64,000 nucleotides of DNA, from assembly GCF_002614725.1 (NCBI RefSeq), contig NZ_MRZN01000017.1:1-64000 (forward strand), in the 5' to 3' direction. Source of the stretch: Staphylococcus edaphicus (GTDB taxonomy: Bacteria > Bacillota > Bacilli > Staphylococcales > Staphylococcaceae). The notes below the pieces were generated by a model. That model was not told where the DNA came from, made no database searches, and saw only the letters and a list, made by a program, of their open reading frames with translations. Made by a program: the position numbers and the translations under genes. This document shows, piece after piece, positions 1-10,564 of this stretch. The first letter of the stretch is position 1; the number at the start of each line of letters is the position of its first letter.

Positions 1-13
1 ATACATTTCATTG

Positions 14-128
14 TCTGGTGACAATGGCAAGGAGGTCACACCTGTTCCCATGCCGAACACAGAAGTTAAGCTCCTTAGCGCCGATGGTAGTCGGACTTAC
101 GTTCCGCAAGAGTAGGACGTTGCCAGGC
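14..128 (+). rRNA. rrf: 5S ribosomal RNA
   Basis: About 115 nt beginning TCTGGTGACAATGGCAAGG and ending TTGCCAGGC, so the two ends pair as in staphylococcal 5S rRNA. The conserved central segment with CCCATGCCGAACACAGAAG is present. The 13 bases before it would be the 23S-5S spacer. It is the last rRNA of an operon whose 16S and 23S genes lie outside the window, and it is followed directly by a tRNA cluster. Confidence 0.97.
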
Positions 129-139
129 AATTAAATTAT

Positions 140-214
140 TCCACAGTAGCTCAGTGGTAGAGCTATCGGCTGTTAACCGATCGGTCGTAGGTTCGAGTCC
201 TACCTGTGGAGCCA
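140..214 (+). tRNA. tRNA-Asn (GTT)
   Basis: Acceptor arm TCCACAG pairs with CTGTGGA. The anticodon loop carries GTT, the T-loop GTTCGAGTC is present, and the 3' CCA is encoded in the DNA. It is the first of six tRNAs trailing the 5S gene. Confidence 0.97.
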
Positions 215-218
215 TTAT

Positions 219-290
219 GGCCCCGTGGTCAAGCGGTTAAGACACCGCCCTTTCACGGCGGTAACACGGGTTCGAGTCCCGTCGGGGTCA
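219..290 (+). tRNA. tRNA-Glu (TTC)
   Basis: Acceptor GGCCCCG pairs with CGGGGTC, including one G-T pair. The anticodon is TTC in CCCTTTCACGG and the T-loop is GGTTCGAGTCC. The discriminator is A. The CCA tail is not encoded, since TTACAT follows, so it must be added after transcription. Confidence 0.96.
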
Positions 291-300
291 TTACATATTT

Positions 301-376
301 GGAGAATTAGCTCAGCTGGGAGAGCATCTGCCTTACAAGCAGAGGGTCGGCGGTTCGAACCCGTCATTCTCCACCA
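301..376 (+). tRNA. tRNA-Val (TAC)
   Basis: Acceptor GGAGAAT pairs with ATTCTCC. The anticodon TAC lies in GCCTTACAAGC, T-loop GGTTCGAACC, and CCA is encoded. Confidence 0.97.
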
Positions 377-394
377 TTTTTAATTGAATAGCTT

Positions 395-478
395 GGAGGG
401 GTAGCGAAGTGGCTAAACGCGGCGGACTGTAAATCCGCTCCTTCGGGTTCGGCAGTTCGAATCTGCCCCCCTCCACCA
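395..478 (+). tRNA. tRNA-Tyr (GTA)
   Basis: A class II tRNA of about 84 nt with a long variable arm (CCGCTCCTTCGGGTTCGGC region). Acceptor GGAGGGG pairs with CCCCTCC, the anticodon is GTA in ACTGTAAATC, and CCA is encoded. Confidence 0.97.
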
Positions 479-482
479 TGAA

Positions 483-557
483 TGGGCTATAGCCAAGCGG
501 TAAGGCAATGGACTTTGACTCCATCACGCGCTGGTTCGAATCCAGCTAGCCCAGCCA
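483..557 (+). tRNA. tRNA-Gln (TTG)
   Basis: Acceptor TGGGCTA pairs with TAGCCCA. The anticodon TTG lies in GACTTTGACTC, the T-loop is GGTTCGAATCC, and CCA is encoded. Confidence 0.97.
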
Positions 558-560
558 TTA

Positions 561-633
561 GAGCCATTAGCTCAGTTGGTAGAGCATCTGACTTTTAATC
601 AGAGGGTCAGTGGTTCGAGCCCACTATGGCTCA
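561..633 (+). tRNA. tRNA-Lys (TTT)
   Basis: Acceptor GAGCCAT pairs with ATGGCTC. The anticodon is TTT in GACTTTTAATC. The discriminator is A and CCA is not encoded (CTTTTT follows). It is the last gene of the cluster, five bases before the terminator stem. Confidence 0.96.
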
Positions 634-638
634 CTTTT

Positions 639-669
639 TAAACACTTCTCGTATGAGAAGTGTTTTTTT
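639..669 (+). terminator. Terminator of the rRNA/tRNA operon
   Basis: Inverted repeat AAACACTTCTC-GTAT-GAGAAGTGTTT followed by a T-run. This is an intrinsic terminator directly after tRNA-Lys. Confidence 0.9.
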
Positions 670-825
670 GTTATGAACAAATATTTGCATTTATGAAAAT
701 TAAATTAATAATTTTTTCTTTATACATAATTCTAGTCAGAAAATATCTGAATAGTGTAAAACCAGTCAATTTATTGAATGATAAACCAGTAAAGTGGTTT
801 TATATGTAAAATAAAATTCAATCGA

Positions 826-868
826 TGAAAGCGTAACATTAACAAGCTTGAAAACTAAAACGCTTTAG
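826..868 (+). promoter_or_regulatory. Possible cre-like elements before rocF
   Basis: The 275-bp spacer between the tRNA terminator and rocF holds CTAAAACGCTTTAG (855-868), a near-palindrome that shares the AAAACGCTTT core of CcpA cre sites. TGAAAGCGTAACA (826-838) resembles a cre with one base missing. Arginase is often under carbon control in staphylococci, but neither element matches the consensus well, so this is tentative. Confidence 0.25.
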
Positions 869-908
869 ATTATTCTATTAACAAGATAATAACAAAGGGG
901 TTTTATAG

Positions 909-1814
909 ATGAATAAAATAGTAGAAATTATAGGGGCACCATCCACATTTGGTCAAAGAAAACTTGGGGTGAATCTTGGGCCAGATGCAATACGTTATGC
1001 AGGTATAGTCGAAAGAATTGAGGCAATTGGGTTAAGTGTAAAGGACTCTGGTAACATAAAATTACCAGAAATTGATTTAAAAAAATTCAATTCGGAACAA
1101 CAAGGTTTACGAAATTTAGAAGAAATCATTGAAACATCAGAGTTATTGAGTCATGCTGTTTCTAATAGTATAGAAAATAATCATTTCCCATTAACGTTAG
1201 GTGGGGATCATTCAATAGCGATTGGCTCTATTTCAGGAGTGAGTAAGCACTATGAAAACCTAGGTGTTATTTGGTATGATGCTCATGGAGATTTAAATGT
1301 CCCAGAAGAATCACCTTCAGGTAATATACATGGTATGCCTTTGAGAGTACTCGCTGGAGATGGTGACGAAAGGTTAGTCAATATTTCAAATTATGCACCA
1401 AAAGTAAAGCCAGAGCATATTGTACTGATTGGTATGAGAGATTTAGATGAAGGCGAACGACGTTATATAAAGGAACATAATATTAAAACATATACGATGG
1501 CTGAAGTAGATAGATTTGGTATTAAGCAAGTAATGGAAGAAACATTAGATTATCTAAAAGAGAAAACAGATGGCATTCACCTATCTCTAGATGTTGATGC
1601 TTTAGATCCGATTGAGACGCCGGGCACGGGCACAAGAGTATTGGGAGGACTTACATATCGAGAAAGTCATTTTGCTTTAGAAATGCTTCATAATTCCAAC
1701 TTAGTAACTTCAATGGATTTAGTCGAAGTCAATCCATTGATTGATCATAATAATGATACAGCAGAACAGGCAGTTGGTTTAGTAGGTAGTTTCTTCGGGG
1801 AAACTTTATTATAA
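909..1814 (+). CDS. rocF: Arginase
   Basis: 301 aa, the usual length for Bacillus/Staphylococcus RocF. It hydrolyses L-arginine to ornithine and urea in the cytosol, the first step of arginine degradation; the urea can feed urease where present. The manganese-binding motifs of the ureohydrolase family are visible: GGDHS (residues 98-102), DAHGD (124-128) and SLDVDALDP (around 225-235). The start ATG follows the SD-like AAAGGGG. The gene stands alone with its own terminator. In staphylococci it lies beside the dacA-glmM operon, as here. Agmatinase belongs to the same fold, but the N-terminal arginase pattern favours arginase. Confidence 0.95.
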   Translation: MNKIVEIIGAPSTFGQRKLGVNLGPDAIRYAGIVERIEAIGLSVKDSGNIKLPEIDLKKFNSEQQGLRNLEEIIETSELLSHAVSNSIENNHFPLTLGGDHSIAIGSISGVSKHYENLGVIWYDAHGDLNVPEESPSGNIHGMPLRVLAGDGDERLVNISNYAPKVKPEHIVLIGMRDLDEGERRYIKEHNIKTYTMAEVDRFGIKQVMEETLDYLKEKTDGIHLSLDVDALDPIETPGTGTRVLGGLTYRESHFALEMLHNSNLVTSMDLVEVNPLIDHNNDTAEQAVGLVGSFFGETLL

Positions 1815-1825
1815 ATATTAGAGGA

Positions 1826-1860
1826 AAACTGATGTAGAATACTTTTACATCAGTTTTTAT
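1826..1860 (+). terminator. Terminator after rocF
   Basis: Stem AAAACTGATGTA / TACATCAGTTTT with a T-rich tail, just after the rocF stop. Confidence 0.85.
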
Positions 1861-1954
1861 TTATTTTGGCTAAAAAATTAAATACTAAATATGACAGTTA
1901 GTGTTATGATTGGTATAATAGATAACATGGTAACAGTTAACCGGAGGAGATGTT

Positions 1955-2761
1955 ATGGATTTATCCAACTTTTTTGACGACTGGAGTACAGTTAAAATTA
2001 TTGCTAGTGTACTTGACTTACTCATAGTATGGTATGTACTTTATCTTCTGATTACAGTTTTTAAAGGTACCAAAGCCATTCAACTATTAAAAGGTATTGT
2101 AGTTATAGTGATTGGTCAACAATTGAGTAAAATGCTGAATTTAACAGCAACATCCCGATTATTTGATTTAGTTATTCAATGGGGTGTATTAGCATTGATT
2201 GTAATATTCCAGCCAGAAATCAGACGTGCCTTAGAACAACTTGGTCGGGGCAGTTTATTTAAGCGATATTCAACGAATTTAAATAGTGATGAAGGTAAAC
2301 TCATATCATCTGTATCAAAAGCAGTACAGTATATGGCAAAACGTCGTATTGGTGCTTTAATTGTTTTTGAAAATGAAACAGGATTACAGGATTATATTGA
2401 AACAGGTATACCGATGAATTCAGAAATATCACAAGAATTATTAACGAATGTATTTATACCCAATACTCCGTTACACGACGGCGCAATGATTATTCAAGGT
2501 AATAAAATTGCAAGTGCAGCGAGTTATTTACCGCTGTCTGATAGTGCAAAAATAGCCAAAAGTTTAGGTACAAGACATAGAGCGGCAGTAGGTATTTCAG
2601 AAGTATCAGATGCTTTTACCGTAATTGTTTCTGAAGAAACAGGCTCAATTTCCGTCACTTTTGATGGCAAATTGAGAAAAGATATCTCAAATGAAGCTTT
2701 TGAAGAATTATTAGCTGAACATTGGTTTGGCACACACTTTCATCAGAAAGGTGTGAATTAA
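1955..2761 (+). CDS. dacA: Diadenylate cyclase DacA (CdaA type)
   Basis: 268 aa. It makes cyclic di-AMP from two ATP at the membrane; c-di-AMP controls potassium and osmolyte uptake and cell-wall homeostasis. The N-terminal ~80 residues form about three hydrophobic segments. The DAC catalytic domain follows, with the DGA motif in LHDGAMII and the RHR motif in GTRHRAAVG. The start ATG has a strong GGAGGAGA site. The gene is first in the conserved operon dacA-cdaR-glmM, with one base between its stop and the next start. CdaR and GlmM are known modulators of CdaA in Firmicutes. Confidence 0.97.
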   Translation: MDLSNFFDDWSTVKIIASVLDLLIVWYVLYLLITVFKGTKAIQLLKGIVVIVIGQQLSKMLNLTATSRLFDLVIQWGVLALIVIFQPEIRRALEQLGRGSLFKRYSTNLNSDEGKLISSVSKAVQYMAKRRIGALIVFENETGLQDYIETGIPMNSEISQELLTNVFIPNTPLHDGAMIIQGNKIASAASYLPLSDSAKIAKSLGTRHRAAVGISEVSDAFTVIVSEETGSISVTFDGKLRKDISNEAFEELLAEHWFGTHFHQKGVN

Positions 2762-2762
2762 G

Positions 2763-3695
2763 ATGTTAGAAAGCAAATGGGGTTTAAGATTAATTGCGCT
2801 TATGTTAGCAGTTTTATTTTTCCTATCAGCCAATAACATGTTTGGTAATATTTTTGATGCTGATAATTTAAGTCAAAAATCATCAGAAACCATTCAAGAT
2901 GTACCAGTGCAAGTGAAATATAATAGCAAAGAACTTTATGCAAGTGATGTTCCAAATAAAGTGGATGTAGAAATATCTGGCCCACAATCACAAGTGTTAA
3001 AAGCAGAAAATGGGGAAAATATAAGAGCAGTATTGGATCTTAGTGATGAAAAAGCAGGTAAACATACAGCACAATTTCAAGTGAACGGATTAAATAAAGA
3101 TATTGATTACAAAGTGAAACCTAAAGAAACCACAGTTTCACTTGAAGAAAAAGTAAATAAAACATTTAATGTTGAAGCAGATGTGAGTAATAATGACTTA
3201 AACGCTAACTATAAAATAAGTGAACAAAGCGTTTCACCTAACACAGTAAAAGTTACCGGTGGTCAAAATCAACTTGATAAAATTGCTTATTTAAAAGCAA
3301 CTTATAAAAACAAAAGTAAAGTTTCAAAAGATACCACAGACGTTGCAAAAATCACAGCATTCGATAGAAACTTAAATAAAATTGATGTTTCAATAGATCC
3401 TAACGAAGTTAATTTAAGTGTTAAAGTTGAGGATTATAGTAAAAAGGTAAAAGTTAAAACGAAATCTATTGGTTCGCTTTCAAATGGACAAGAAATTCAA
3501 AATATTAAATTAGATGATAATGAAGTTGAAATCTATGGTAATAAAAACGATTTAGAAGATATCAATGAAATTACAGCAAATATTAATTTAGATGGAATTT
3601 CAGATTCTACAGAGAAAAAAGTTGATTTCGAAGTTCCAGATAAAGTAACGAAAGTTAGTCCAAAAGACACTACTGCAAAAATTACAGTTAAATAG
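2763..3695 (+). CDS. cdaR: YbbR-domain regulator CdaR
   Basis: 310 aa. One N-terminal membrane anchor (residues about 8-25, [20 protein letters not shown]) precedes an extracellular part made of repeated YbbR domains, about three or four. It is rich in Lys, Asp, Asn and Val and lacks Cys. In related species CdaR binds DacA and changes its activity. Its start is one base after the dacA stop, which implies translational coupling, and glmM follows after 28 bases. Confidence 0.93.
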   Translation: MLESKWGLRLIALMLAVLFFLSANNMFGNIFDADNLSQKSSETIQDVPVQVKYNSKELYASDVPNKVDVEISGPQSQVLKAENGENIRAVLDLSDEKAGKHTAQFQVNGLNKDIDYKVKPKETTVSLEEKVNKTFNVEADVSNNDLNANYKISEQSVSPNTVKVTGGQNQLDKIAYLKATYKNKSKVSKDTTDVAKITAFDRNLNKIDVSIDPNEVNLSVKVEDYSKKVKVKTKSIGSLSNGQEIQNIKLDDNEVEIYGNKNDLEDINEITANINLDGISDSTEKKVDFEVPDKVTKVSPKDTTAKITVK

Positions 3696-3723
3696 ATTTT
3701 TTAATAAAGGAGATATATATATA

Positions 3724-5079
3724 ATGGCAAAATATTTTGGTACAGACGGCGTAAGGGGCGTTGCAAACAAAGAATTAACGCCAGAACTTGCGTTTAAGTT
3801 AGGACGCTACGGTGGCTATGTTTTAGCGCACAATGAAGGAGAAAAGCATCCTAAAGTACTAGTTGGTAGGGATACACGTGTATCAGGCGAAATGCTAGAA
3901 TCTGCTTTAATTGCAGGTTTAATTTCAATTGGTGCAGAAGTCATGCGCTTGGGTGTTATTTCTACTCCAGGTGTAGCTTATTTAACTCGAGAAATGGAAG
4001 CTGACTTAGGTGTAATGATTTCAGCTTCTCATAATCCAGTGCCTGATAATGGTATTAAATTCTTTGGTTCTGATGGTTTTAAATTATCAGATGATCAAGA
4101 ACAAGAAATTGAAGTATTATTGGATCAAGAAAATCCCGACTTACCTAGACCAGTTGGTGAAGACATTATACATTACTCAGATTATTTTGAAGGTGCACAA
4201 AAATATATTAGTTATTTAAAATCAACTGTAGATGTTGATTTAGAGGGAATGAAAATCGCACTTGATGGTGCTCATGGTTCTACATCATCTCTGGCGCCGT
4301 TTTTATTCGGTGATTTAGAAGCTGACACGGTAACAATAGGATGTAATCCAAACGGTTATAATATTAATCAAGATGTAGGCTCTACGCACCCTGAATCGTT
4401 AGCTAAAGTGGTTGTAGAATCTGATTGTGATTTTGGGTTAGCCTTTGATGGTGATGGAGATAGGCTCATTGCAATCGATGAAAAAGGTAATATTGTTGAT
4501 GGAGACCAAATTATGTTTATTATTGGTCAGGCAATGAGCAAGAACCAAGAATTAAATCATAACATGATTGTATCTACAGTCATGAGTAATTTAGGTTTCT
4601 ATAAAGCACTTGAACATGAAGGTATCCAATCAAACAAAACTAAAGTTGGAGATCGTTATGTCGTTGAAGAGATGAGAAGAGGTAACTATAATTTAGGTGG
4701 AGAACAGTCAGGTCATATTGTATTGATGGATTATAATACTACTGGCGATGGTCTACTCACTGGTGTCCAACTCGCAAGTATAATTAAAATGACTGGAAAA
4801 AGCTTGAGTCAGCTTACAAGTCAAATGAAAAAATATCCTCAATCATTAGTTAATGTTCGTGTGACTGATAAATATCGTGTTGAAGAGAATATTGATGTAC
4901 AAGAAATAATGACTAAAGTTGAAGTAGAAATGAATGGTGAGGGTCGTATCTTAGTTAGACCTTCTGGCACAGAGCCACTTGTTCGCGTAATGGTTGAAGC
5001 AGCAACAGATGAAGACGCGCAGAGATATGCAAATACAATTGCTGAAGTAGTCCAAGATAAAATGGGACTAGACAAATAA
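3724..5079 (+). CDS. glmM: Phosphoglucosamine mutase
   Basis: 451 aa. It interconverts glucosamine-6-phosphate and glucosamine-1-phosphate, the step between GlmS and GlmU on the way to UDP-GlcNAc. The start reads [12 protein letters not shown], typical of GlmM. The active phosphoserine loop is ISASHNP near residue 100, and the metal loop DGDGDR lies near residue 240. A C-terminal phosphate-binding stretch [12 protein letters not shown] is present. The SD is AAGGAGA. It is the last gene of the dacA operon. GlmM is also reported to bind and inhibit DacA, which fits the shared operon. Confidence 0.98.
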   Translation: MAKYFGTDGVRGVANKELTPELAFKLGRYGGYVLAHNEGEKHPKVLVGRDTRVSGEMLESALIAGLISIGAEVMRLGVISTPGVAYLTREMEADLGVMISASHNPVPDNGIKFFGSDGFKLSDDQEQEIEVLLDQENPDLPRPVGEDIIHYSDYFEGAQKYISYLKSTVDVDLEGMKIALDGAHGSTSSLAPFLFGDLEADTVTIGCNPNGYNINQDVGSTHPESLAKVVVESDCDFGLAFDGDGDRLIAIDEKGNIVDGDQIMFIIGQAMSKNQELNHNMIVSTVMSNLGFYKALEHEGIQSNKTKVGDRYVVEEMRRGNYNLGGEQSGHIVLMDYNTTGDGLLTGVQLASIIKMTGKSLSQLTSQMKKYPQSLVNVRVTDKYRVEENIDVQEIMTKVEVEMNGEGRILVRPSGTEPLVRVMVEAATDEDAQRYANTIAEVVQDKMGLDK

Positions 5080-5095
5080 TATATTTTAAAATGTA

Positions 5096-5140
5096 AAAAG
5101 CACTGATAGGCTTATTTAAGTCTATCAGTGCTTTATTTTA
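5096..5140. terminator. Bidirectional terminator between glmM and mtlD
   Basis: A 13-bp stem AAAAGCACTGATAG / CTATCAGTGCTTT with A-rich and T-rich flanks lies between two convergent operons, so it can stop transcription from either side. Confidence 0.85.
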
Positions 5141-5151
5141 ATTAATAAGGT

Positions 5152-6255
5152 TTACAAGACGTTATATTCTTTTACAATTTCTGAAGTTAATTGATCATCT
5201 GTTTTAGCAAATGCTTTTAAGAAAGCTTCAACGCCATGTTGATGGATGTACTCATTTTTTTCAACGGTTTCTTGGTCATTTGTATCTTCATATTTTAATA
5301 ATAAAGCTGCAGTTTTAACTAAAGCATCGTGTTTTAGATTATTTTGATATAAATATGATAATGGTTTGATAATTCTATCTTGAGGACCAATCTTACGTAA
5401 TGTGCCACGTCCAACCCGTGTTACTTCATCTGATAAATTTGGGTTTTTGAAACGATCAATAATTTTATCAACATATTGTGCTTGTTCACTTTCTGTAAAA
5501 TCAAATTGTGTGGTAATGTATTGACTTGTTTCTTTTAAAACATTTTCTAAACCATGTCTAATATTGGCATCATTAACAGCATCTAATACTGTTGGTTGAC
5601 CATAATACCTTCCTGCATATGCAAGGTAAGCGTGACCAGTGTTAACTGTAAGCAGTTTACGTTCAATGTATGGCGTTAAATTCTCAACATATTTTATGTG
5701 ATTTAATTCAGGGCCGAACCAAGCATCTTTTTCGATTACCCATTCATAAAATGGTTCAACTACAACATCCAAAAGATTTTCATTTGTTTGCATAGGTACA
5801 ATACGATCGACGGCAGAATTAGCAAAGTGTATATGATCACCTAATGGACCAGTAATATCTAATATTGCATTTTTCAATGTGTTAGTTGCCATTATTGCAT
5901 TTTCACAAGCTACAATATTAACGGGTTTTTCTTTTTCTTTTAAATAAGATGCAAATGATTTTGCAATAATAGGTAAGATGTTGACACCTACAGCAGTTGT
6001 AATTAAATCTGCTTCTAATACAGCTTGTTTTAGGCTTTCAGATGGACCACCTGAATTAATTGCATCGACATTATGCACACGTGTCGTTGTTTTCGATTCA
6101 TCAGCTAAAATGACATCATATTGCTGTTGTTCGTCTAAAGCATTTATTATATCTGCGTTTACATCTGCAAAAGTAACTTTCACATCGTTATCTGCTAGAA
6201 TATAACCGATAAAGCCACGTCCGATATTACCTGCGCCAAAGTGTAATGCTTTCAT
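5152..6255 (-). CDS. mtlD: Mannitol-1-phosphate 5-dehydrogenase
   Basis: 367 aa. It oxidises mannitol-1-phosphate to fructose-6-phosphate with NAD+, linking imported mannitol to glycolysis. The start [17 protein letters not shown] carries the Rossmann GxGxxGRG loop. The protein has the long-chain mannitol dehydrogenase layout, with a Lys/Asn/His region around residues 200-220. The start codon overlaps the stop of the EIIA gene by one base (TAATG). It is the last gene of the mtl operon and ends at a bidirectional terminator. Confidence 0.97.
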   Translation of the reverse strand: MKALHFGAGNIGRGFIGYILADNDVKVTFADVNADIINALDEQQQYDVILADESKTTTRVHNVDAINSGGPSESLKQAVLEADLITTAVGVNILPIIAKSFASYLKEKEKPVNIVACENAIMATNTLKNAILDITGPLGDHIHFANSAVDRIVPMQTNENLLDVVVEPFYEWVIEKDAWFGPELNHIKYVENLTPYIERKLLTVNTGHAYLAYAGRYYGQPTVLDAVNDANIRHGLENVLKETSQYITTQFDFTESEQAQYVDKIIDRFKNPNLSDEVTRVGRGTLRKIGPQDRIIKPLSYLYQNNLKHDALVKTAALLLKYEDTNDQETVEKNEYIHQHGVEAFLKAFAKTDDQLTSEIVKEYNVL

Positions 6256-6689
6256 TATGCTTCAGCCTCCTCAAAGACTTGTTTAATTTCTTCTGCAGAA
6301 GAAGCATTAATAATGCGTTCGACATTTTCTTCTTCACTAAATGTAATTGCAATTTTAGAAAGTAAATCTAAATGTTCGCCATCTTTTCCGGCAATACCTA
6401 CAACGACTTTAACCTCTTCTCCTTCCCAATCAACACCATCAGGAATTTGAATTAACGTTAAGCCAGATTTTAAGACACTTGTTTTTGCGTCATCCGTACC
6501 GTGTGGAATAGCTAAAGCATTCCCCATAAATGTAGATACTAGTTGTTCACGGTCTTTCATTGCTTGGATATAATCTTCTGTAACTGCACCGCTAGATACT
6601 AGGGCGTTACCTGCTTTTTCAATTGCTTCATTTTGATCCTTAATAGATTGGTTAATAAAAATGTTTTCATTACTAAATAATTCACTCAT
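6255..6689 (-). CDS. mtlF: Mannitol PTS enzyme IIA
   Basis: 144 aa from the chosen ATG (MSELFS). A GTG nine bases further upstream lies inside the ribosome binding site CGGAGTG, so the ATG at 6689 is preferred. This cytoplasmic PTS protein takes phosphate from HPr on a histidine and passes it to the EIIB domain of the mannitol transporter. The phosphorylation motif IPHGT is visible near residue 65. It sits five bases after mtlR and overlaps mtlD by one base. Confidence 0.95.
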   Translation of the reverse strand: MSELFSNENIFINQSIKDQNEAIEKAGNALVSSGAVTEDYIQAMKDREQLVSTFMGNALAIPHGTDDAKTSVLKSGLTLIQIPDGVDWEGEEVKVVVGIAGKDGEHLDLLSKIAITFSEEENVERIINASSAEEIKQVFEEAEA

Positions 6690-6694
6690 GTTCT

Positions 6695-8725
6695 TCACTC
6701 CGTATTTAATAGATTTTGTAATTGTATAAGATAACTTTGTTTCAATAAGTCTTGAAGTTGTTCGGGTTTTTCCATAAATCCGTCAATATTATCAAGGTGT
6801 TCTACCAATTTTCCAGATATATCACTAACCAATTGAGACATAATATCATCTGGTGGTACAAACATATTTAATAAATATGTCACGGTTTGATTGTCATTTT
6901 GATTACTTTTAAGCACGATAGGCTCATTTAAAATCGTTATAAGAATGAAAGGTTTTTTGATAATTTCATTTTTCAAATGAGGTATAGCGATAGGGTAGGG
7001 TTCTAAAACAAACCCTTGTCTATCCATGTGTTGCTTAATAAGATCAGCGAATGACGTACCATCCGTAATAATTTGATGAGATATTAATGTTGATGTTAAG
7101 TAATTAGTCAAATCTGAAACTGCTGTGTAGTCAATATTTACTGAGTCGATTATCTCTAATCCTTTTCTAATATAGTTCAGCTTATCATCTGGATTTAAAA
7201 TATTTTGATCTGTTTGTTGAATTGGTTGATACTTCAGTTGATGTTGCTGAGTATTTAAGAAAGCAGCAACATGATTGATATCTGAATCAGGTAGTAGAGG
7301 ATTTACCGTAATATACGGTGTTGCTATATCAATATCTACAGTAGAAATAATGGCATCAAATTGGGAGGTATCCATTTCTTTTAGGTCTCCAACTGATGCT
7401 TGTGTTGTTTTTTGAATTTCACTAAAAGTCTGTTGAAGTCGAGTAGCCAGTAATCGGCTTGTACCAATACCACTACTACAGACCACAAGGACATTGTATA
7501 AGTGAGCACCTTGGCTTTGAATTGCACCTCCGAAGTGTAATACGATAAATGCTATTTCACTATCCGGAAATGAAAAATTTGGCCAATTTTGAAGTAAGGC
7601 CCGATGGACACTTTCAAATAATCTAGGGTATTTGTGTTTTATCATTTCAGTTAAAGGATTATATGTTTCAATGTTGGCATTTAATCTATTAATAGCTGGA
7701 ATAATATGCAATTTTAAACCTTCGCTTAATGTTTCGGTATCTTTAAACGTTTGCTGTGAAAAATGGGTTACGGATTGTATGAATTTTTCTATTTTTGATT
7801 CATCTTTACTGTCTTTAATTGCTTCTACAGAATCTTTACGTTTAGCACCTCGAAGATGAATCGTAATAAACGTAACTTCCGCTGGATTAAACTGAACACC
7901 ATATATATGTTCGAGATGCAGTGCCAAGGCTTGAGCTATTTCGTGTTCAAAGGAATATTTGACACTTTGATAAATATCATTATTTAATGCGACATACTGG
8001 CCATTTAACATTCGGTCGATACTTAAGACAATATGCACGGTTAGCGTTAAATAACTTGATTCGGTCAATGAGTAAGGCAATTGGCCAAGATGATCCATCA
8101 AAATTCGTTCGATTTGGAAAATCTTATCCATATCGACCATGGCTAATTGAGATTGATTAATAGATTGATATACGAAATGATTTTCAATAACAGAATAAAC
8201 ACTAGTACTGTTAAGGTTATTGACCATTAATTGACTTAATAACTCACGTTTTTTAGATTCAGCACCAAGCAATTGAATACCTTCACCGCGTTTTTTCTTT
8301 AAACGTAATTGATATAAATCAAGTTCAGACTCAAGTTCATCTAAAAGTTTTGTTAATGTTTGATTTGAAACCCCAATTTCTTGTGCTAAACCATATTGTT
8401 TAATAGGGGTGTTAGCCTGAATTAATGCATATAAAATAATTACTTTTTGTTCCTCTTGGGATAAATCTATCGTATTTTCATGTAATAATGCGTGTTTCAA
8501 TGATGATAATGCAGCTTCACTCGTATTGAGTTGAATGCCTTTCTTTGTGACACGGTCGAGAACAATTTCGAAATGAGATAAAAAAGCTTCAATCGATTTT
8601 AATTCTCTATGAATAGTACGAGAGGATACAGCCAAGTTTTGAGCAATGTCATAAATCGTGACATATTGACCGTGATATTTAATTAACATTTCGATAATTT
8701 CTTTTTCACGTGTACTCAAAAACAT
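6695..8725 (-). CDS. mtlR: Mannitol operon activator MtlR (PRD regulator)
   Basis: About 676 aa. A DNA-binding activator controlled by PTS phosphorylation. Domains in order: N-terminal HTH segments (about 1-80 and 90-160), two PRD domains (about 190-400) with conserved histidines, an EIIB-like domain with Cys in [10 protein letters not shown] (about 415), and a C-terminal EIIA-like domain with IPHLKN (about 595). The ATG at 8725 lies seven bases after GGAGGG; an ATG at 8731 would be almost on top of that site. It is the second gene of the operon, and the likely target lies upstream of mtlA. Confidence 0.93.
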   Translation of the reverse strand: MFLSTREKEIIEMLIKYHGQYVTIYDIAQNLAVSSRTIHRELKSIEAFLSHFEIVLDRVTKKGIQLNTSEAALSSLKHALLHENTIDLSQEEQKVIILYALIQANTPIKQYGLAQEIGVSNQTLTKLLDELESELDLYQLRLKKKRGEGIQLLGAESKKRELLSQLMVNNLNSTSVYSVIENHFVYQSINQSQLAMVDMDKIFQIERILMDHLGQLPYSLTESSYLTLTVHIVLSIDRMLNGQYVALNNDIYQSVKYSFEHEIAQALALHLEHIYGVQFNPAEVTFITIHLRGAKRKDSVEAIKDSKDESKIEKFIQSVTHFSQQTFKDTETLSEGLKLHIIPAINRLNANIETYNPLTEMIKHKYPRLFESVHRALLQNWPNFSFPDSEIAFIVLHFGGAIQSQGAHLYNVLVVCSSGIGTSRLLATRLQQTFSEIQKTTQASVGDLKEMDTSQFDAIISTVDIDIATPYITVNPLLPDSDINHVAAFLNTQQHQLKYQPIQQTDQNILNPDDKLNYIRKGLEIIDSVNIDYTAVSDLTNYLTSTLISHQIITDGTSFADLIKQHMDRQGFVLEPYPIAIPHLKNEIIKKPFILITILNEPIVLKSNQNDNQTVTYLLNMFVPPDDIMSQLVSDISGKLVEHLDNIDGFMEKPEQLQDLLKQSYLIQLQNLLNTE

Positions 8726-8765
8726 AGCCATACCCTCCAGTATTGTCCTATATAGTGATTATTTA

Positions 8766-10295
8766 TTATTTAAGATTTTCAAGTAATTCATCATATCTTG
8801 GAGAGTTTAAGAAATTATCTACAGAGATATGGATTGCATTTGGAACTTGTTTAATTGCTCTGTCAGTAAGTTTCTTCTGAGTGATAACAAGTTGTGCATC
8901 GCTAGGTAATTGATTGATTGCAGTATTAGTCACATCTACATCTTGAATACCTGCTTTTTTGAATTTATTACGTAACATGCTTGCACCCATAGCACTTGAA
9001 CCCATACCAGCGTCACATGCAAATATAACATGATTAACTTTGCTATAGTCGTGTGCATCTACATTTTCAGTATCATAATTATCTAATAGTTCGTCCTCAG
9101 ATTGGGCTTCATCATTATCTGAAGTAGAAGCCGTAGCACCAGTTGTTGAAACCTTACTACTATCTTCATTCCCTTTTAACTTAGAAGATACACTTGATTT
9201 TTTCCCTTTTGAAGCTTCCATTTTTTCAGTAGCAGCTTCTAGGTCTTCTTCTGGCTCTTTTGTGAACTTCAAAATAAGCGCCGCAACAACAAATGAAACA
9301 ATGGCAGCTAATAAAACACCGAGAACCATGTGTAAGAATTCACCCTTAGGTGCGTTTAACATGTATACGATGAATGAGCCAGGTGAGGCAGGGCTCTTGA
9401 AACCGAAATCAACTAATGAATAAGTTGCAACGCCAGTCATTCCACCTAAGATAACAGCAATGAATAATAAAGGACGCATTAATACGTATGGGAAATAAAT
9501 TTCGTGTATCCCACCTAAGAAATGAATAATACCTGCACCATAAGATGTTGCTTTAGCTGTCCCTTTACCAAAAATCATATAAGCAACTAAAATACCTAAA
9601 CCAGGTCCAGGATTAGATTCAATTGTGTATAAAATAGATTGTCCTGCAGTAGCTGCTTGATCTGCACCAAGTGGTGTAAATACACCATGATTAATTGCAT
9701 TATTTAAAAATACTATTTTAGCAGGTTCTACAATAATACTTACTAATGGAAGTAAATGTGCATGCACTAATGCTTCAACAGCGATTGATAAAATGTGCAT
9801 TATAAATTGCATAATTGGTGCTAAGATTTTAAATCCTACAATTGTCATGATAAATCCTAAGATACCAGCTGAGAAGTTATTGAACAACATCTCAAAACCT
9901 TGTGGTGTTCTAGGTTGAATAAATTCATCTGTTTTTTTCATTAACCAACCAACCAGTGGCCCCATAATCATAGCACCAAGTAACATTGGTGTTTCAGGTA
10001 ATGCTACGATAACACCCATAGTTGCAACAGCAGCAATAATACCGCCGCGCATTTCATGTATTAGGCGACCACCGCTATATGCAATTAGCAAAGGAATTAA
10101 GTATGAAATCATTGGCCCAGCTAATTCACTTAAATCTTTATTAGGCCACCAACCGCCGTCGATAAATATGGCAGCGATAAAGCCCCATGCGATAAATGCG
10201 CCAATATTCGGCATTATCATACTACTTAAAAATGACCCGAAAGATTGAACTTTACGTCCCAGCCCATTGTTTTCATTAGTTTCTGTTTGTGACAT
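8766..10295 (-). CDS. mtlA: Mannitol PTS transporter EIICB
   Basis: 509 aa. It imports and phosphorylates mannitol. The membrane EIIC domain takes up about residues 15-350, with many hydrophobic segments and the GGIHEIYFPYVLMRP region typical of the mannitol family. A Ser/Glu/Asp-rich linker (about 355-420) follows, then EIIB with its phosphorylated Cys in IFACDAGMGSSA near residue 435. EIIA is encoded separately, as usual in staphylococci. The SD is GAGGTG seven bases before ATG. First gene of the operon. Confidence 0.96.
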   Translation of the reverse strand: MSQTETNENNGLGRKVQSFGSFLSSMIMPNIGAFIAWGFIAAIFIDGGWWPNKDLSELAGPMISYLIPLLIAYSGGRLIHEMRGGIIAAVATMGVIVALPETPMLLGAMIMGPLVGWLMKKTDEFIQPRTPQGFEMLFNNFSAGILGFIMTIVGFKILAPIMQFIMHILSIAVEALVHAHLLPLVSIIVEPAKIVFLNNAINHGVFTPLGADQAATAGQSILYTIESNPGPGLGILVAYMIFGKGTAKATSYGAGIIHFLGGIHEIYFPYVLMRPLLFIAVILGGMTGVATYSLVDFGFKSPASPGSFIVYMLNAPKGEFLHMVLGVLLAAIVSFVVAALILKFTKEPEEDLEAATEKMEASKGKKSSVSSKLKGNEDSSKVSTTGATASTSDNDEAQSEDELLDNYDTENVDAHDYSKVNHVIFACDAGMGSSAMGASMLRNKFKKAGIQDVDVTNTAINQLPSDAQLVITQKKLTDRAIKQVPNAIHISVDNFLNSPRYDELLENLK

Positions 10296-10379
10296 AGTAT
10301 TGCACCTCTTTTTCTTTTTTATTTATAACTTAATTGTAGTGGTGCATTATTGAATAAACAATATAAAGTAATTTCAAAT

Positions 10380-10400
10380 TTGGCACAGTGTTTTTGACAA
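10380..10400 (-). promoter_or_regulatory. Candidate MtlR operator upstream of mtlA
   Basis: The imperfect inverted repeat TTGGCACAG...TTTTTGACAA lies about 85-105 bases upstream of the mtlA start. Repeats with TTG-C-CA and TG-G-CAA half-sites are known for MtlR in Gram-positive bacteria. The assignment rests on position and this partial likeness. Confidence 0.4.
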
Positions 10401-10500
10401 TTTTGAGAATATATAATGGTGCATCATAAAGATAATCATACTTAGGATAATTAGTTTGATATTTATAAGTCACTTTGTAAATTTATTGTTAATAAAATAT

Positions 10501-10530
10501 TTGCATTCAGTGTTAAGGACATTGTACAAT
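10501..10530 (+). promoter_or_regulatory. Promoter of glmS
   Basis: TTGCAT (10501-10506), an 18-bp spacer and TACAAT (10525-10530) form a sigma-A type promoter. Transcription would start about 40 bases before the ribozyme core. Confidence 0.6.
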
Positions 10531-10564
10531 TAACAGTATTGAAAGAAAGGAGGACAGTTTAAGC

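Noticed and set aside
333-527. 64-codon minus-strand frame
   Set aside because: It runs across the Val, Tyr and Gln tRNA genes.
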